The position numbers and the translations under genes are program-made. The notes beneath the pieces were generated by a model. That model saw only the letters and a program-made list of their open reading frames with translations. It did no database searches and had not been told where the DNA came from. Shown in pieces: positions 31,700 to 44,249 of a DNA stretch of 56,266 nucleotides. How positions within the stretch are numbered: position 1 is the stretch's first letter; every line of letters starts with the position of its first letter. Source of the stretch: Chara braunii. Its lineage: Eukaryota > Streptophyta > Charophyceae > Charales > Characeae. The stretch covers positions 180,031 through 236,296 of the forward strand of contig BFEA01000924.1 of assembly GCA_003427395.1 (NCBI GenBank), written 5' to 3'.

Positions 31700-32250
31700 T
31701 TTGTATAAATTTTGGAAAGTCACATTCTCTACGAGAAGTGTTGTCCAATGTTTTGCAAAACCAAGAAGTTAGTCAAATTTTTGTCCTTCAAAGTTCAACT
31801 TTTGCCTAAGTTTTATATCTTGCTTAGTAAACATCTGAAAAACCTTATTTTCTAAGAGTGGCATTGCCAAAATTTTGACTAAACCAAATATTTCAACAAA
31901 ATTTGATTTTGTGAAATCAGAATCATTTTCATAGTTTTTATTTAGCTTTGTATAAATTTTGAAATTATATTTTTGTAGAGGAAGAAATGTCAAAATGTTT
32001 ACAAAAGTCACTTTCTTTAACGGAAGTGCTGCCCAAAATTTTGCTAATTTATAGAATTATATCAAATGTCTCTCTAGAGTTAAGAATCATTTCAATTTTC
32101 ATATTCAGACGAGTATAAATTATGAAAGGGCACTTTTCTCTATAAAGAATGCTACCAAAATTTTCTTAATTTTGATGAGTTAGATTATATAAGAAAAATG
32201 TTGGCAATTCACCCTGTATAGGGGAGATGCTGCCGAAAGTTTTCTTTCTT
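31700..32250. repeat. Degenerate ~120-bp AT-rich repeats
   Basis: 'gaagtgctgcccaaaatttt' and variants recur near 31735, 31855, 31977, 32020, 32142 and 32225, often preceded by 'tataaattttgaaag.cac'. Divergence is high. Confidence 0.65.
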
Positions 32251-33825
32251 TCGACGTTTATTCGGAGATAAATTATGGTTTAGTTGTTTAAAGGACTTGA
32301 GTGAAACGTGATATGAAGGTTTATTTTCCATACACTTGTAACCCTGTTTTGAAAATTGGTCTGTGTATGTTACACGTTCTTTTTTGACCATTTCGATTGA
32401 AAATTAGACTAGTTTTAGTATATTCCTACGGGGATTATCTCCTGTTGCCTTTTGATAACAGGTTGGTTGCTGATTCATCGATTTATAACTCAACGCTAAC
32501 TTATTTTTTCCACTCAACCTACATGTCTTAGACCCTTTGGGTTGAATTGTTTCTTTGGGTTTTTACCCAGACTTTTATTGAATGGTCATTTAAAAAAGTA
32601 CTGAGTGTTTTATTATGAAAGATTGGACAAAGGTGGACGCTTATATGGTAGAGACGAGGGGTATAAGTGCAGAGAGTGGTTGAAGTTGACCCCGTGCAGT
32701 GTGTGGTTTGTCGATGTTGAATCATTTTTGTGATTGCAGATATGTTTTGAGAGTGAAAGCTCAAATTTGACTTTGTCTACGATCATAAGTATATATTTGA
32801 AGGGAGTCTTACTGTGATTGTGAGTGTTTGTTACGTGTTTTCTAAAAGCTTTCCTGTTCATTATGGAGGGCGTATCTATTCTGTCCTTTATAACCGCGCA
32901 CGTTTGTTAAACAGATAATATCGAGAGAAAAACGAGGATGTTTTTTACTATCTGTTATTTTTTTGAATTTATATTTGGACGTTAAAGTTTGTTGCAGATG
33001 TCAAAGTCAAACCCCTTTACCTTTTTTCAGACCTTGAATGAAGGAACCCCACTTTCATTGTTAGGGGTATCAACTACTACAAAGGGTCGAGGTCCGCCTA
33101 CCACTCATCCCGCAAGGTGTAGAAGAGGGTAGGACTCGCAGCCGCCTTAGGAGTTGTCCACCGTCGAGAGATTATTCCCTCAAGGCGAGTGTCAGCCGAC
33201 ACTTCAGTGTCGAAGTGACCCTCGAGACAATTGAGGGTCACATAATTACGGGCACTACATAATACGTCATCACTGCAACTACTTGCGTATTCATGTATGG
33301 CTAGTCGATATTATCAAGCCTGCGGCCATATGAATATTTATTGGAACTTCTTGCGTGACACTCAACTGTTTCATGTATCAAAACAGTTATGGATTGACAC
33401 AAAAATGCACTAACCACAATTTGTGTGAATAACTCGATTTTATTTTTGACGTGGTGCAACGCGTGGTTAGATGGGCTACAATCCCTAGTGTGTCGGCTCG
33501 CGTACGGGTCCAATTGAGGCGTGCGACCTCGCGTACCCCCTATGCTACAACGTACGAGAAATGTGCGTCACCTCTGCAATTGCAATTGAGTAGTTTTCGC
33601 ACGTGGTTCACTAGCTTAGTGGGGATACACATGTCTAATGGTGGTAACAACACATTGGACAAAAGTAAGTTGTATCTCGCGTGACCCTATCCTGTCATAT
33701 GGATTCACAAACAGTATAGCTGGCGTACTCGATCGGAGCAACGAAAAACTCCACAACAACCGGGAAACAATCGGGAAGGTCCCTTGTGGGACTGAAGCGC
33801 TCAACAACCGGAACCCTCTCGATAG
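32251..33825. other. Intergenic, no gene recognised
   Basis: Mixed composition, with short open frames that lack family signatures. Confidence 0.5.
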
Positions 33826-35085
33826 TCCCGCCGCATTCCTATTTGGATAGGATCCTCCCCAATCCATTCTCACCGAACCTACGCCAAGGTTCACCTTAGC
33901 TATACAAAAAACGAGCACACATATATTTTTCCCATTTTCGATCAAAATTGTTCAATCATTGAGTCAGTTCAATTAACCAATTAACCAATCATTTGACTAT
34001 TCAGTCAACCAATTAACCAATCATTCGACTATTCAGTCAACCGCTTAACCAATTCATCAATCAATCAACCAACCAATCGCTTCATCAATCATATGTCGTC
34101 CAAGCACACATGCGCACGCACTCGGAGATATTGAGCAAGCCAGGGGTGTGGGGTGTGGGGCGGGGGGTAGTGCAGCATGAACTTTGCCAACGTTTGACTG
34201 GCTATACCTGCCCCCTTATAATTTTTTTTTCTTTCTTTTTTAATGAGGGTGTGTAATGAACAGGCTTACAATAGCAAAAAAAAAAAAAAAAAAAGATTGT
34301 CACAATTTCTCGTTCGGTCAAACACTGAGCTTAGCGAGGCAAATATGTTCATTCGGACCCTAACCATTCGTCATTTGGTCAGCCATAAACCTTGGTCACT
34401 CTGCATGTGTGGACAGGCAAGAAGATTGAACATATGAAAATAAAATGAACCATTCTTGCCTCAACATCACAATAAAATTCTTTCTCAATTTCTAATAATA
34501 AAATTAATTATATTTAAAATATATTTTTAAGTCCCTTACTTAGCTGACCTGGCAAGTGGCCTTGGTCCAATCTGGTAACATAGTTGCTAACTCGATTGGG
34601 AGTTTTTCACACCTTTAAACAACTTGTAACTATCAATGAACAAAATAAAAACATTGAAATTCAAACATAATCCTTTTGGTGCTATCTTGTTATTCATGAA
34701 AGTACAAAACTATCTTTTTTTCTTAAATTGAATTGCCCCGAACTTGGAGGCAAGAATCACCAATGTATACAAATGTATATAATATATATCCACAAAAAAC
34801 AAAGCCCAACTTTGTAGTTTGACGATGGAGAGCAAATGCTTCCCGCATGAATACCATGCATTGGCACTATTGCGAATGATGGGCCACAAACAAAAATGAA
34901 TGGCACAAGCCCTCATGTTTTTAAGTGCGAAGTATGCCTCACTTTATCTGCTTTACCCAAGATCATCGAAACCAACCTGCCATTAATGTAAGATTGTTTA
35001 TAAGTTGTGTAAGCTTTACATATGCCAATGATTTCATTATTTTCTCACAAAACTTGTACATATAGATTATATGGTAACTTTCACC
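33826..35085. repeat. 1.3-kb tandem duplication, unit 1
   Basis: This unit aligns collinearly with 35098-36415. Landmarks include 'ccgcattcctatttg' (start), the 'aaccaatcattcgactattc' minisatellite, 'gtcgtccaagcacacat', 'ctctgcatgtgtgg', 'tttaagtcccttactt', 'catgaataccatgcattggc' and 'aactttcaccttgt' (end). The copies differ by substitutions and small gaps. No open frame is conserved between them. Confidence 0.93.
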
Positions 35086-35097
35086 TTGTGGAAACAT

Positions 35098-36415
35098 GAG
35101 CCCCACCGCATTCCTATTTGTCGTCGGATCCTCCCCAATGCATTCTCACCCAACCTACGCCAAGGTCCACCTCGGCTACATATTATATCGTGTACCAAAA
35201 ACGAGCACACATATACTTTTCCTCTTTTCGATCGAAATTGTTCAATCATTCAGTCAATTCAATCAACCTATTAACCAATCATTCAACTATTCAATCAACC
35301 AATTAACCAATCATTCGACTATTCAGTCAACCAATTAACCAATCATTCGACTATCGTTCAACCACTTAACCAATTCATCAATCAATCAATCAACCAATCA
35401 CTTCATCAATCATATGTCGTCCAAGCACACATACGCACACACTCACAGATATTGAGGAAGCGGGGGGGAAGGGGGGCAGGGGGGAGTGCAGCGTGATTTT
35501 TGCCAACGTTTGGATGGCCATACCCGCCCCCTTGTTTTTCTTTTCTTTCTTTTTTAATTTAAGAAATATAAAGGGGGTGTAATAAACCCGCTTATAATGG
35601 CGAAAAGAAAAGAAAAAAAAAAGACGACCACAATTTTTCGTTCGATCGAACATTGAGCTTAGGGAGACAAATGCGTCCATTCGGGACCTAACCATTAGCC
35701 ATTTGGCCAGCCATAGACCTTGGTCACTCTGCATGTGTGGGCGAGCAAGCGGAGTAAGCATATGAAAATAAAATGAACCACTCTTGCCTTAACATCACAA
35801 TAACATTCTTTCTCAATTTCTAATAATAAAATTAATTATTTTTTAAATATATTTTTAAGTCCCTTACTTTGGGGCCGACCTGGCAAGTGGCCTTGGTCCA
35901 ATCTGGTAACATAGTTTCTAATTGATTGGGAGTTTTCCACACCTTCGAACAACTTGCAACTATCAATGAACGAAATAAAAACATTGAAATTCAAACATAA
36001 TCCTTTTGGTGTTATCTTGTTATTCATGAAAGTACAAAACTATCCATTTTTCGTAAATTGAATTGCCACGAACTTGGAGGCAAGAGTCACCAATGAATAC
36101 AGATGTATATAATATATATCTGCAAAAAACAAAGCCCAAATTCATAGTTTGGTGATGGAGAGCAAACGCTTCCCGCATGAATACCATGCATTGGCACTAT
36201 TGCAAATCATGGACCACAAACAAAAACGACTGGCACAAACCCTCATGTTTTTAAGTGCGAAGTATGCCTCACTCTGTCTGCTTTACCCAAGATCGTCGAA
36301 ACCAACATGCCATTAACGTAGGATTTTTTATAAGTTGTGTAAGCTCACCATATGCCAATGCTTTCATTATTTTCTCACAAAACTTGTACATATAGCTTAT
36401 ATGATAACTTTCACC
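35098..36415. repeat. 1.3-kb tandem duplication, unit 2
   Basis: Partner of unit 1. Differences include a longer 'attaaccaatcattc' minisatellite near 35260-35350 and a different G-rich tract near 35464-35484. Both units contain 'ggcaagtggccttggtccaa' and a C/T-T-rich tract after 'cccgccccctt'. Confidence 0.93.
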
Positions 36416-37774
36416 TTGTCGAATATCAGCGGCCTCGGACAATCTACTGCAGGACTCTCAAATTGTGAGCGCATTATTTAGACCACTAGTACTCCATAAA
36501 GTCGCGATCGTAAACGTGTTGGTCGTGGGTTGAACGAACAGGCCATAGGAAGAGCGCCCAAATTCATCAGACAGGAAACGTTTTCACTCATTATTTTCCC
36601 ATGACCGATATATATGTAAAGTACTGGCAATTTAACATCCCGCACAAATTCGATCTTGGCTAGTATGGCTCTCCACTTCACTTACTCTGTAGTTCCAGTC
36701 TTCAATTGAGTGGGTGGGGCTACGAGCCCTCAGGGAAAAACTCGAGGTCTTATACATTCTTTCGAGTGCCTCTACTATCTTCCTATGGGAACAAACGCGT
36801 TTTGAGGAAGCTAATTTATGATGTATCTTTCAGCCTTCAACTGGTTGACGGCATCGGGTTTCTGACTCTCTATTTCACATCCTTTCGTAAGGTTCGTTTC
36901 ACCTTGAACGAGAATGATGTGTGGTTAAAACCGTGCCGAAACCTCACCTCACTTGTATGAAACATGAACTGGACACAGACCGGAACATTGGAGGTGAATT
37001 CAATAATGTGAAAGTGTCTAGTGAGCTAATAAAAATAAAAAAGGCCTAAACAAATAAAAATGATATGCAAAAATAAACAAGATTGGACAGAATTAACACA
37101 AAGAACAGACTTTTATCGAGTTCGAATAGATTTCTTTTACGATTTAGTAACATCCTGGGCTACCAGAGTGGCTTGAGCCAAATCGCTTGGCCAGGCCCAA
37201 AAGAAAACACAACGCTCTCATTTTACCTTGGTAAGAAATTTTGATGATATCTTGAGGCAGACGTTGCTTAGTTTATTTCTCTGCAAAACTTCTGTCTTCC
37301 TGGATTTTTTGGTTTTTCCAATTTTTTTTTTCTTGCACTCAGTTGGTAGCCCATGTAACACCACACAACACCAAAAGAAAAACCATTTACCTACGGAAAA
37401 GGATTCGCACCAAACCAAGTGCAAAATTCCAGGTACCCCAACAAAATATTCCAAAACATTAAGCATATATACCAGGTTTCCCTGCATCAGAGATGAAATT
37501 GAAAAAATAGTAATCACAAATTTGCCTACATGGAACAAATATTCACGATAAACCGAATTCGTACTTTGATCACCTCTCTCTCTCCTTGCCACACACGCAC
37601 ACACAAATACCAACGCCAGCCACACCAGTAGACACCACAAAGTGCAATCTGCAGGAACATGCAACACACATTGGCTTCATGCACCAGCAGCGGCAGCATC
37701 TACAATAGTTTCCCCGGCACGAGAGATTGAATTTCAAAAATAGTAGTACCAATTCTGCGTACATGAGACAACAA

Positions 37775-37777
<3 letters not shown>
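36416..37777. other. Intergenic, no gene recognised
   Basis: It contains 'gaccactagtact' near 36480 (resembling a family-C end), a tRNA-like 'gttggtcgtgggttgaac' near 36519 without a matching A box, and unremarkable sequence after that. Confidence 0.5.
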
Positions 37778-37826
<49 letters not shown>

Positions 37827-37828
37827 AC

Positions 37829-37863
<35 letters not shown>
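37778..37863. repeat. (CT)n-(CA)n compound microsatellite
   Basis: About 22 CT units, a short 'ccctacct' break, then about 16 CA units. Confidence 0.97.
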
Positions 37864-37867
<4 letters not shown>

Positions 37868-38765
37868 AATGGCAGCAACAGTCAGATAGCAACACCAACA
37901 CCAGTACACAACACAGAATCCAATTTAGGGGAGCATGCGCACGCATTGACTTCATGTAACAGCAGCAATACAACAGCAGTAAACGCATCAAACTACCAGT
38001 TAACATGAGTCCAAGTTGACGAAGCTACCATCCAACTTGAAAGCTCGCAAGCCTGCAATGGTGCCTTTTCAAAGTGGCCTGCCCTTTCACTACTGGCCCA
38101 GGCCTGAATCAAAATGCTCGACCCGCATGAGCAAGCAAGAGTAGTCCTCTATCTTGGGTGAGCTGCCCGTTTAATAAGCAGCGACGGTACTACTATGCTT
38201 TGGGTTTAAGGAGGGACAGTAGAAGAACTGGCATGCTGAAAACAAACCGCACGTGGCAGATGCTTTGAAGGGGTACTTTAGCCATTCCCAATCTTTTCTC
38301 TTTGTTCTCTTTTCTCAAATTCAGCTATCAATGATACAGACCTGCCACCTGTCCTAAAGGCCATACAGGGTACTTAGCATAATAAATGGATTGCATATTG
38401 CCCCCTGCCCTAAAAGTGGTAGGAAGTAGGTTGGGGCAGCCTGTAGGACCCAGCTAAGACAAAGAAGAGTAGTCAGGGAGTAGAGTGGGGGCCCACAACG
38501 GGACCCAGCTAACACAAAAGTCCGAGCATTTTGCCAGTCGGTGCTACTCCAGTCAAACCACCAGTACCTCGCCCAGCTGAAAAAAACAAATTTGCGGCCG
38601 TTAACGCGCCATGTTTCACGGGGTCGGAGGGGGGCAACACCCAGTAGTGCATCGTTGAGGAGGCCGGTCACTTCAGGCTCAGGCCTGTTCTTTGTTAACA
38701 AAACGAACGGAAGAAAAACAAAGAAACAAAGCACATACATTTTCTAAAAATGAAAAAAAGAAAAA

Positions 38766-38769
<4 letters not shown>
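37864..38769. other. Intergenic, with a solo family-C end
   Basis: 'aaaccaccagtacctcgccc' near 38556-38575 followed by 'agctgaaaaaaacaaa' is the inverted match of 484-522. No gene is recognised. Confidence 0.5.

Positions 38770-38843
<74 letters not shown>
38770..38843. repeat. (AG)n microsatellite
   Basis: About 37 AG units, uninterrupted. Confidence 0.97.
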
Positions 38844-38845
<2 letters not shown>

Positions 38846-38944
38846 CCTGACAAGTTGGGTGTGGTGCAGCAAACTCGCCAGAGTGAGCATCCCGGCAAGT
38901 TCACTGCACCACAGGATGCTCTCTCTCTCTCTATCTGTGGCGGC

Positions 38945-39095
38945 ATTGTCTCATGTGCAAAAAGAAAAAGTCTTCCGCGAGATAAACGGGAAGACCCATT
39001 CCCACCCGTTTTGCACATTTTGAGAGTAGCGCACGCAACAACTGCGTTCCAGATGTGCAAAATGAGAATGAATCTCACGGGAAGATAAAGATCAG
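38945..39095. mobile_element. Degenerate family-A related segments
   Basis: 'catgtgcaaaaagaaaaagt', 'ttttgcacattttgagagta' and 'gatgtgcaaaatgagaatga' are family-A core blocks in alternating orientation, with 'gagtagcgcacgca' between. A similar arrangement lies at 36-229. The boundaries are unclear. Confidence 0.45.
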
Positions 39096-39905
39096 ATAGT
39101 AAATTTTCCCCTCTCCCATCTAGTAACAGCAGTCGTAGGCCAACACTTCCCCGCACAACCCACTCACAACTGTGTTTGCTATAAATTCCCTGCTGCTAGG
39201 ACCTACCACATGGATCAAGCTATCTTCGGTGGTCGGCACCAAGTTTGCCCCAGGCAGTCGTGGGGATCGCACACGAACAAACACAAATTTACCACACCGA
39301 AAAACAAAAGAACTACAAAGTCTTACGGCTGTGTTTCCTACCCCTATGGTTTGACTAATGCTGGCTGAAGGTTGTGAAACGACTTACATCTAGCCAATCC
39401 GGAACTGGGTGACCGTAAAGCCAGGACTCCAAAACCACTACCTTCCATATAGGACTCTATCCCTTCCATTTCCCCCACTGTCAGAAGCATTATCTTCGCC
39501 TTGACTACCGCATCTTTCTCTAGATTCGAACAGGCCATCGCTGCAGAAAGCACCACTATTTTTTGCTGTGTCATTTCCCGAAGGATAAGTGCCCATCTCT
39601 TTAGACAAAGAGGGAGAGTCCACCAGGCTCTCTCCACCCCCCTCCATGGTTGGATGTTGTTAGCAATTAGCAAGCCTGTTGAACCAGTTTTCGTGTTCGA
39701 TTTTCCACGAAGTCGACTGCATCATGGGCCCACTTGCAATGGGATAAGATCGAGCCGGGGTCTCTGTCACCATAGACACTGTCCTACCAATTGGTTTCCT
39801 GGCAATGAAAGACCCTACGGCAAAAAGTAAGAACGAAAGAATCAAAGATCTACCTACCCAATTGCAAGGTCTGTGATCACCTCCATGCCTCAACATCGGT
39901 CATCG
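39096..39905. other. Intergenic, no gene recognised
   Basis: Open frames of about 110 codons lie on both strands at 39344-39830, overlapping each other, with no family signature. Confidence 0.5.
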
Positions 39906-40113
39906 ATGAGGAATTCCACCAGATTGACGAGTGTGGGGTTTACAAACTCAATCCACGACTTTGATGCACAAAGTCCATGCCCTGCATACGTGACTTTCGG
40001 TCGCATGCACAACATGTGGAATTCCACCAGATTGAGAGGGCTAAAAATAACTCAATCGATGACTTTGAAAGCACCAAGTCCATACCCTGCATACGTGATT
40101 TTTGGTTGCAGGA
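39906..40113. repeat. ~110-bp direct repeat, two copies
   Basis: 'gaattccaccagattga.gag' and 'ctcaatc.a.gactttga' then 'accctgcatacgtgattttc' like sequence occur twice (from about 39910 and from 40017). Confidence 0.85.
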
Positions 40114-40603
40114 AATGAGATAGAAATATCCCCGACGTGGGGACGTAAATTCATGTGGCCCCTTTCCTGCTGCCGTCCACCCCCAGGGGCCCACTCCACA
40201 CCCTGACCGCAGCCCATCTTATTAACCAGCACAAGCAAGAGGTTTGCGCAGACTCCCACTATCATTTTCCAAAATGCATCTGCACTGCAATTCCGGCCTT
40301 ACCTGGATGAACCCGACTGCAATCACGTCCAGAGCGTTGCCTTCGGGTCCTCTTTTACCTCCTCGGTAAACAGTTAATGTGTGTACCATTCACGCACATG
40401 GACAGCGCGATTCAGAAACGAAAGAAAAATAAGCAGTGGCCTTGAGATACAATCATCAAGTTAAGAGGGGCCAAGGTAATTCAATCCTCTGCCAGATCTG
40501 ACAGGACGTGGCCTTTGCAGTCTTCTCGCAGCTCATACCAGCCCCCACGGAGGCTACGGTTGTGCGTGACCGACTACTACCAGCCAGGGTTCAGCTGGTA
40601 GCA
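40114..40603. other. Intergenic, no gene recognised
   Basis: It contains one unit related to the 136-bp repeat (40270-40340) and the motif 'ggccttgagataca' near 40438. Confidence 0.5.
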
Positions 40604-40917
40604 CTACCATCTTCCACCGAACACAACGCACCCGCATTTTGACTGTATCGGGCCGGAAACATGTGTTGCAGACGTTCACTTTCAGGGTGCGTTATGTTCA
40701 GCTGGTAACGCTACCATCTTCCCCCGAACACAACGCACCCACATTTTGATTGTATCCGGCTGGAAACATGTTTTGCATACGTTCACTTTCACGGTCCATT
40801 ATGTTCAGCTGTTTTAAGGCTACCATCTTCACCCGAACACAACGCACCCGCATTTTGACTGTATCGGGCCGGAAACATGTCTTGCATACGTTCATTTTCA
40901 GTGTGCATTTCGAAGAA
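40604..40917. mobile_element. Three family-B elements in tandem
   Basis: 'ctaccatcttcccccgaaca' or a variant opens units at 40604, 40711 and 40820 (periods 107 and 109). Each continues 'caacgcacccgcattttgac', 'tgtatcgggccggaaacatg' and 'cgttcactttcagggtgc'. The right ends read 'ttatgttcagctg' rather than the expected inverted 'tgttcgggggaaga', so each unit keeps only one good end. Confidence 0.85.
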
Positions 40918-41162
40918 GGTCACTTGCATGCCTTACCAACTGATAGGGCGTTTCCACAGGCCGACATCCAATCCAGCCTTCCATTTCACAGCACCCTTGT
41001 GTTTGTACGTTATTATATTCTTTTACGGTACACCTTGGTTTACATCCCAAATCAAACGCTTACATTTCACATCCTGAATCCTGGTATCTCCACGGTATTG
41101 TCAGAACAGAAGAGTCCGAGTCAGCCGACCCTGGCCCCAGAAAACTGAAGTGTGCTAAGTAA

Positions 41163-41334
41163 GGGCCTTATCCCACTGGCAAAGAGGATTGGAAGAAACG
41201 TCTGAATCTGGACGTGCTCCACGCAGAGGTGCAGAAAAGTAGATCAATCACAATTTTTCGCACCTCCACAAACACGTCCAGATTCAGACATTTCTTCCAA
41301 GTTCCAACCCTCTTTGCCAGTGGGATCTGGCCCC
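41163..41334. mobile_element. Hairpin element of about 170 bp with long arms
   Basis: The left arm 'tcccactggcaaagagg' (41171), 'ttggaagaaacgtctgaatc' and 'tggacgtg' is answered by the inverted 'cacgtcca', 'gattcagacatttcttccaa' and 'cctctttgccagtggga' (to 41325). A 7-bp insertion interrupts the right arm. Outside, 'gggcc' and 'ggccc' extend the pairing. 'acgtccagattc' is also in the element at 11739-11960. There is no coding sequence. Confidence 0.85.
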
Positions 41335-41879
41335 TCTAAGGTACCCCCGCAGTAATGAAAAAGTCCTCACGAGGGCGTGTTCTGATGGCCTTCTTATGAC
41401 CCCGGTGGCATGAAAACGACCGGGAAAAAGACAAGGCCAGACCCTCCTAACGAGGGCGCAAATCCTTCACTGGACCCAGAGATGGACACGCAATGTTGAC
41501 GGTCAGGTTTATTATCCACCAGGCCACACTGAGGCCACACTGAGGCGCTCAGAACCCACAAACCTGATCTGGCCAAGACGCCGTAGGTTCATGCTCAGAT
41601 AGCAAAATTATAGCAGCACCGTGCTAAAAAGGAAGGTCCGCTGATTTACGGGAACATGGAATATCAAAACGTCGGCTGGACGTACTCAGGGATAGGTCCC
41701 ACTCATGCTGATTCCTCACTTCTGGCCGTCGATCTCGGTAATCTACGGTCACGAATTGCGAATTGGGGTAAGTGACACTTGGCCCTAAAATGCGTTCTGG
41801 CAAGATCTGATCCCCTTTCACGCAGAAGGTGTTATTGATGTTTTCCGCAGAAGGCAGTTTTCCAACAAGCAGTCCCAGG
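41335..41879. other. Intergenic, no gene recognised
   Basis: Mixed composition; open frames on the minus strand lack family support. Confidence 0.5.
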
Positions 41880-42002
41880 GGGCACACGTCCTACCTTCTT
41901 CCCCCGAATACAACGTACGGTCATTATGGCTGTATCTGGACTGAAAGATGCTTCAAATACAGCTATAATGACCGTACGTTGTATTCGAGGGCACACGTCC
42001 TA
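41880..42002. mobile_element. Family-B element bracketed by a 14-bp direct repeat
   Basis: 'gggcacacgtccta' occurs at 41880-41893 and again at 41989-42002. Between them is a family-B element: left arm 'ccttcttcccccgaatacaa', right arm 'accgtacgttgtattcga'. The right terminus 'gggggaagaagggta' is missing and is replaced by the repeat. Confidence 0.8.
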
Positions 42003-42242
42003 GAGGACCAAATCAACTCAATACATGGCTTCCTCACAAACGTCCTCAAACGGGCACAGGTCCTAGATGACCCCAAACATCGATTCCATACATGTCTCTC
42101 CCCCTTCCAGAGCGCGAATGCATGCCCCCCAACGCCAAATGCTTTCCTATGTTCTGGCCGTCCAGTGAGCTCCACTCTGCTATAAAGAAGATACGAAGGT
42201 ACGACGGTGATTGATCTGCAATCTGCTATGAACCCATGAGAA

Positions 42243-42355
42243 CTACCGCCTTTCCCCGAATAAAACACAGTCATTATGGCCGTAATCGGAACAACTATCG
42301 GTCTAGATACAGCGATATTAACCGTGCGTGCAGAGCGCACGGTTAATATCGGTAC
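42243..42355. mobile_element. Rearranged family-B copy with a perfect 15-bp hairpin
   Basis: The left end 'ctaccgcctttccccgaata' is family B. At 42314-42328 and 42336-42350 there is a perfect inverted pair 'gatattaaccgtgcg' and 'cgcacggttaatatc' with a 7-base loop. The hairpin looks like an inverted repetition of the element's right-hand interior. Confidence 0.65.
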
Positions 42356-44249
42356 GAAAGTGATCAACATGCGCTCCGCTACAAGTCCACGTAGATGATA
42401 CTCTGGCCCTTCAATTCGGTGGAAAAAAGCAGGCGAATGACTACAATGGGCATATGACTGATCGAGAGGGAACGATACTGCGCAATAAACGATCCATAGG
42501 ACTGAGCATGTGAGTCTGGCGTGCGACATGTGGCACATATGAAAAGAACGAGAGAGCACGATGCTCTAGACGAGGTCTCGATTCCACAACCACCCCCATT
42601 GCTAGGTTGAAAAACACCACCTCGCCGGTCGCCCTGTGCCCAGAGTCCTGCAGAACCAACACTTCTCCCTTCACCAGCTGGAACGAGAACACGATTGTCC
42701 GTCATCGCATCATCTTTACATGCACAAATTGTCATCCATTACGCCCCCCAAACCTTCTTTCACGGCCAGATGCATTCTTCGGAATTGAAGACTCTCTAAT
42801 CAATACCAGTCTGCATGCAGCCCATGTGAATCCATTCCAAACGCGGACCCTTGCCAAATTGGGGTTACCCTTCCCACCACCGCCCATAAGGATGCAGACC
42901 GAAATCATACTCGGCCACATACTAAATACGCCTATCGGTATATTCAATGGCAATTAATAAGCGGGATAAAAGGAAACACGAGGACGAAAAAGGGAGCGCG
43001 ATAACGAATACAAGACAGAATACGAGTATTCCCCACAACCAGAGCCATAAATCAAGCCATCAGTCGATTCAGCCCCCTTCAACCCAACGATACCGTGCTA
43101 TGAAATCAATCAATCTCAATCGCCCTCTTAAGGACCAACAACACATTCATTAGCGTAATTACTCAACCTACTAAACGAACCCTGGATCCGATCGCGCGGT
43201 GAACCAAACCCCCTCGTGAACCAACTAGCCCCGTCGATCACCACAACTGCGTCACGAACAGTAATGGAAAACACGACCGCATACGTTTCCCACCCCTCCA
43301 AAACCTCGTAAATTATCCAAAACTGAAACACCATTATATATCAGTCTATGTGCCTACGAATCCACAGAGTACGACAGGTGCCGCTGTACCACAGAGACCA
43401 ACCAAACACCTATTCTTCGATATGGATTACTACATAAAGGGAAGGACCATTCACAAAGCCGTCCATGTCTCTCCCTCTATGGACCTCTCCCTCCCTGGCT
43501 TACACGCACACCTTGACACGCCGAAAAACAAGGTGCAGTTCAATGCTTTTAGGTCTATCTACCAACCAGTATCTTCCATCTTCCTACGTCAACCCGTTAC
43601 GAACTTGCATGGCTCTCTGTGTGTGTGTGTGTGTGTGTGCATATATATTGTCACAAAGCGCAAATATATTTGTATCTTTGTATGTAGATATATACATATC
43701 TTGCACACATCGTCACTCAACCTACCAACGAGAGATGAGCACATGTTACGTACATCTAAACAACATACATATATGAATATACATATTGCCAAGCATACAA
43801 GTACTTATGTACATACATAGACGTTTCGCACACGTACACTGCGATCTACGATAGGTCCCTATCGACCAACCCATCTCGGTGTCTGAACGTAGATGAGAGT
43901 ACCGCTGCCACAAAGTAGAGGCAGCTGTTGCATTCTTCCATTGCATATGCACCAGGTCACTGTTAGGCGTTTACTCAAATGCCGATAAATGGTATCTATG
44001 CGACTCCCAAACCGATCTTACGAGACTGAAGTCCATCACAATGTGAGTTTAAGTATGATATGCTGAACAATCATAACGTACTCTCGCCTATCCTGTCACT
44101 ACATTCTATTCCTGACCGTAATTTACGACCCGGGAACACAATTGGGATCGCAAAACCAAACAAGACGTCAAAATCTTGCTCCTGACAGATTGGAATACAG
44201 ATTCGTACAGAAATACAACTGCCTAAGAAACCCGGTATGCATTGATCGA
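42356..44249. other. Intergenic, no gene recognised
   Basis: It contains a short (GT)n at 43618-43638 followed by TATATA-rich sequence. Overlapping frames of 116-198 codons at 41963-42957 and 43350-43820 have no recognised domain. Confidence 0.5.

Noticed and set aside
36505-36545. tRNA T arm 'ggtcgtgggttgaac'
   Set aside because: No matching A box or acceptor stem lies upstream; too little to support a call.
41963-42559. A 198-codon open frame on the minus strand
   Set aside because: It overlaps two family-B hairpin elements and two other open frames; no domain is recognisable.
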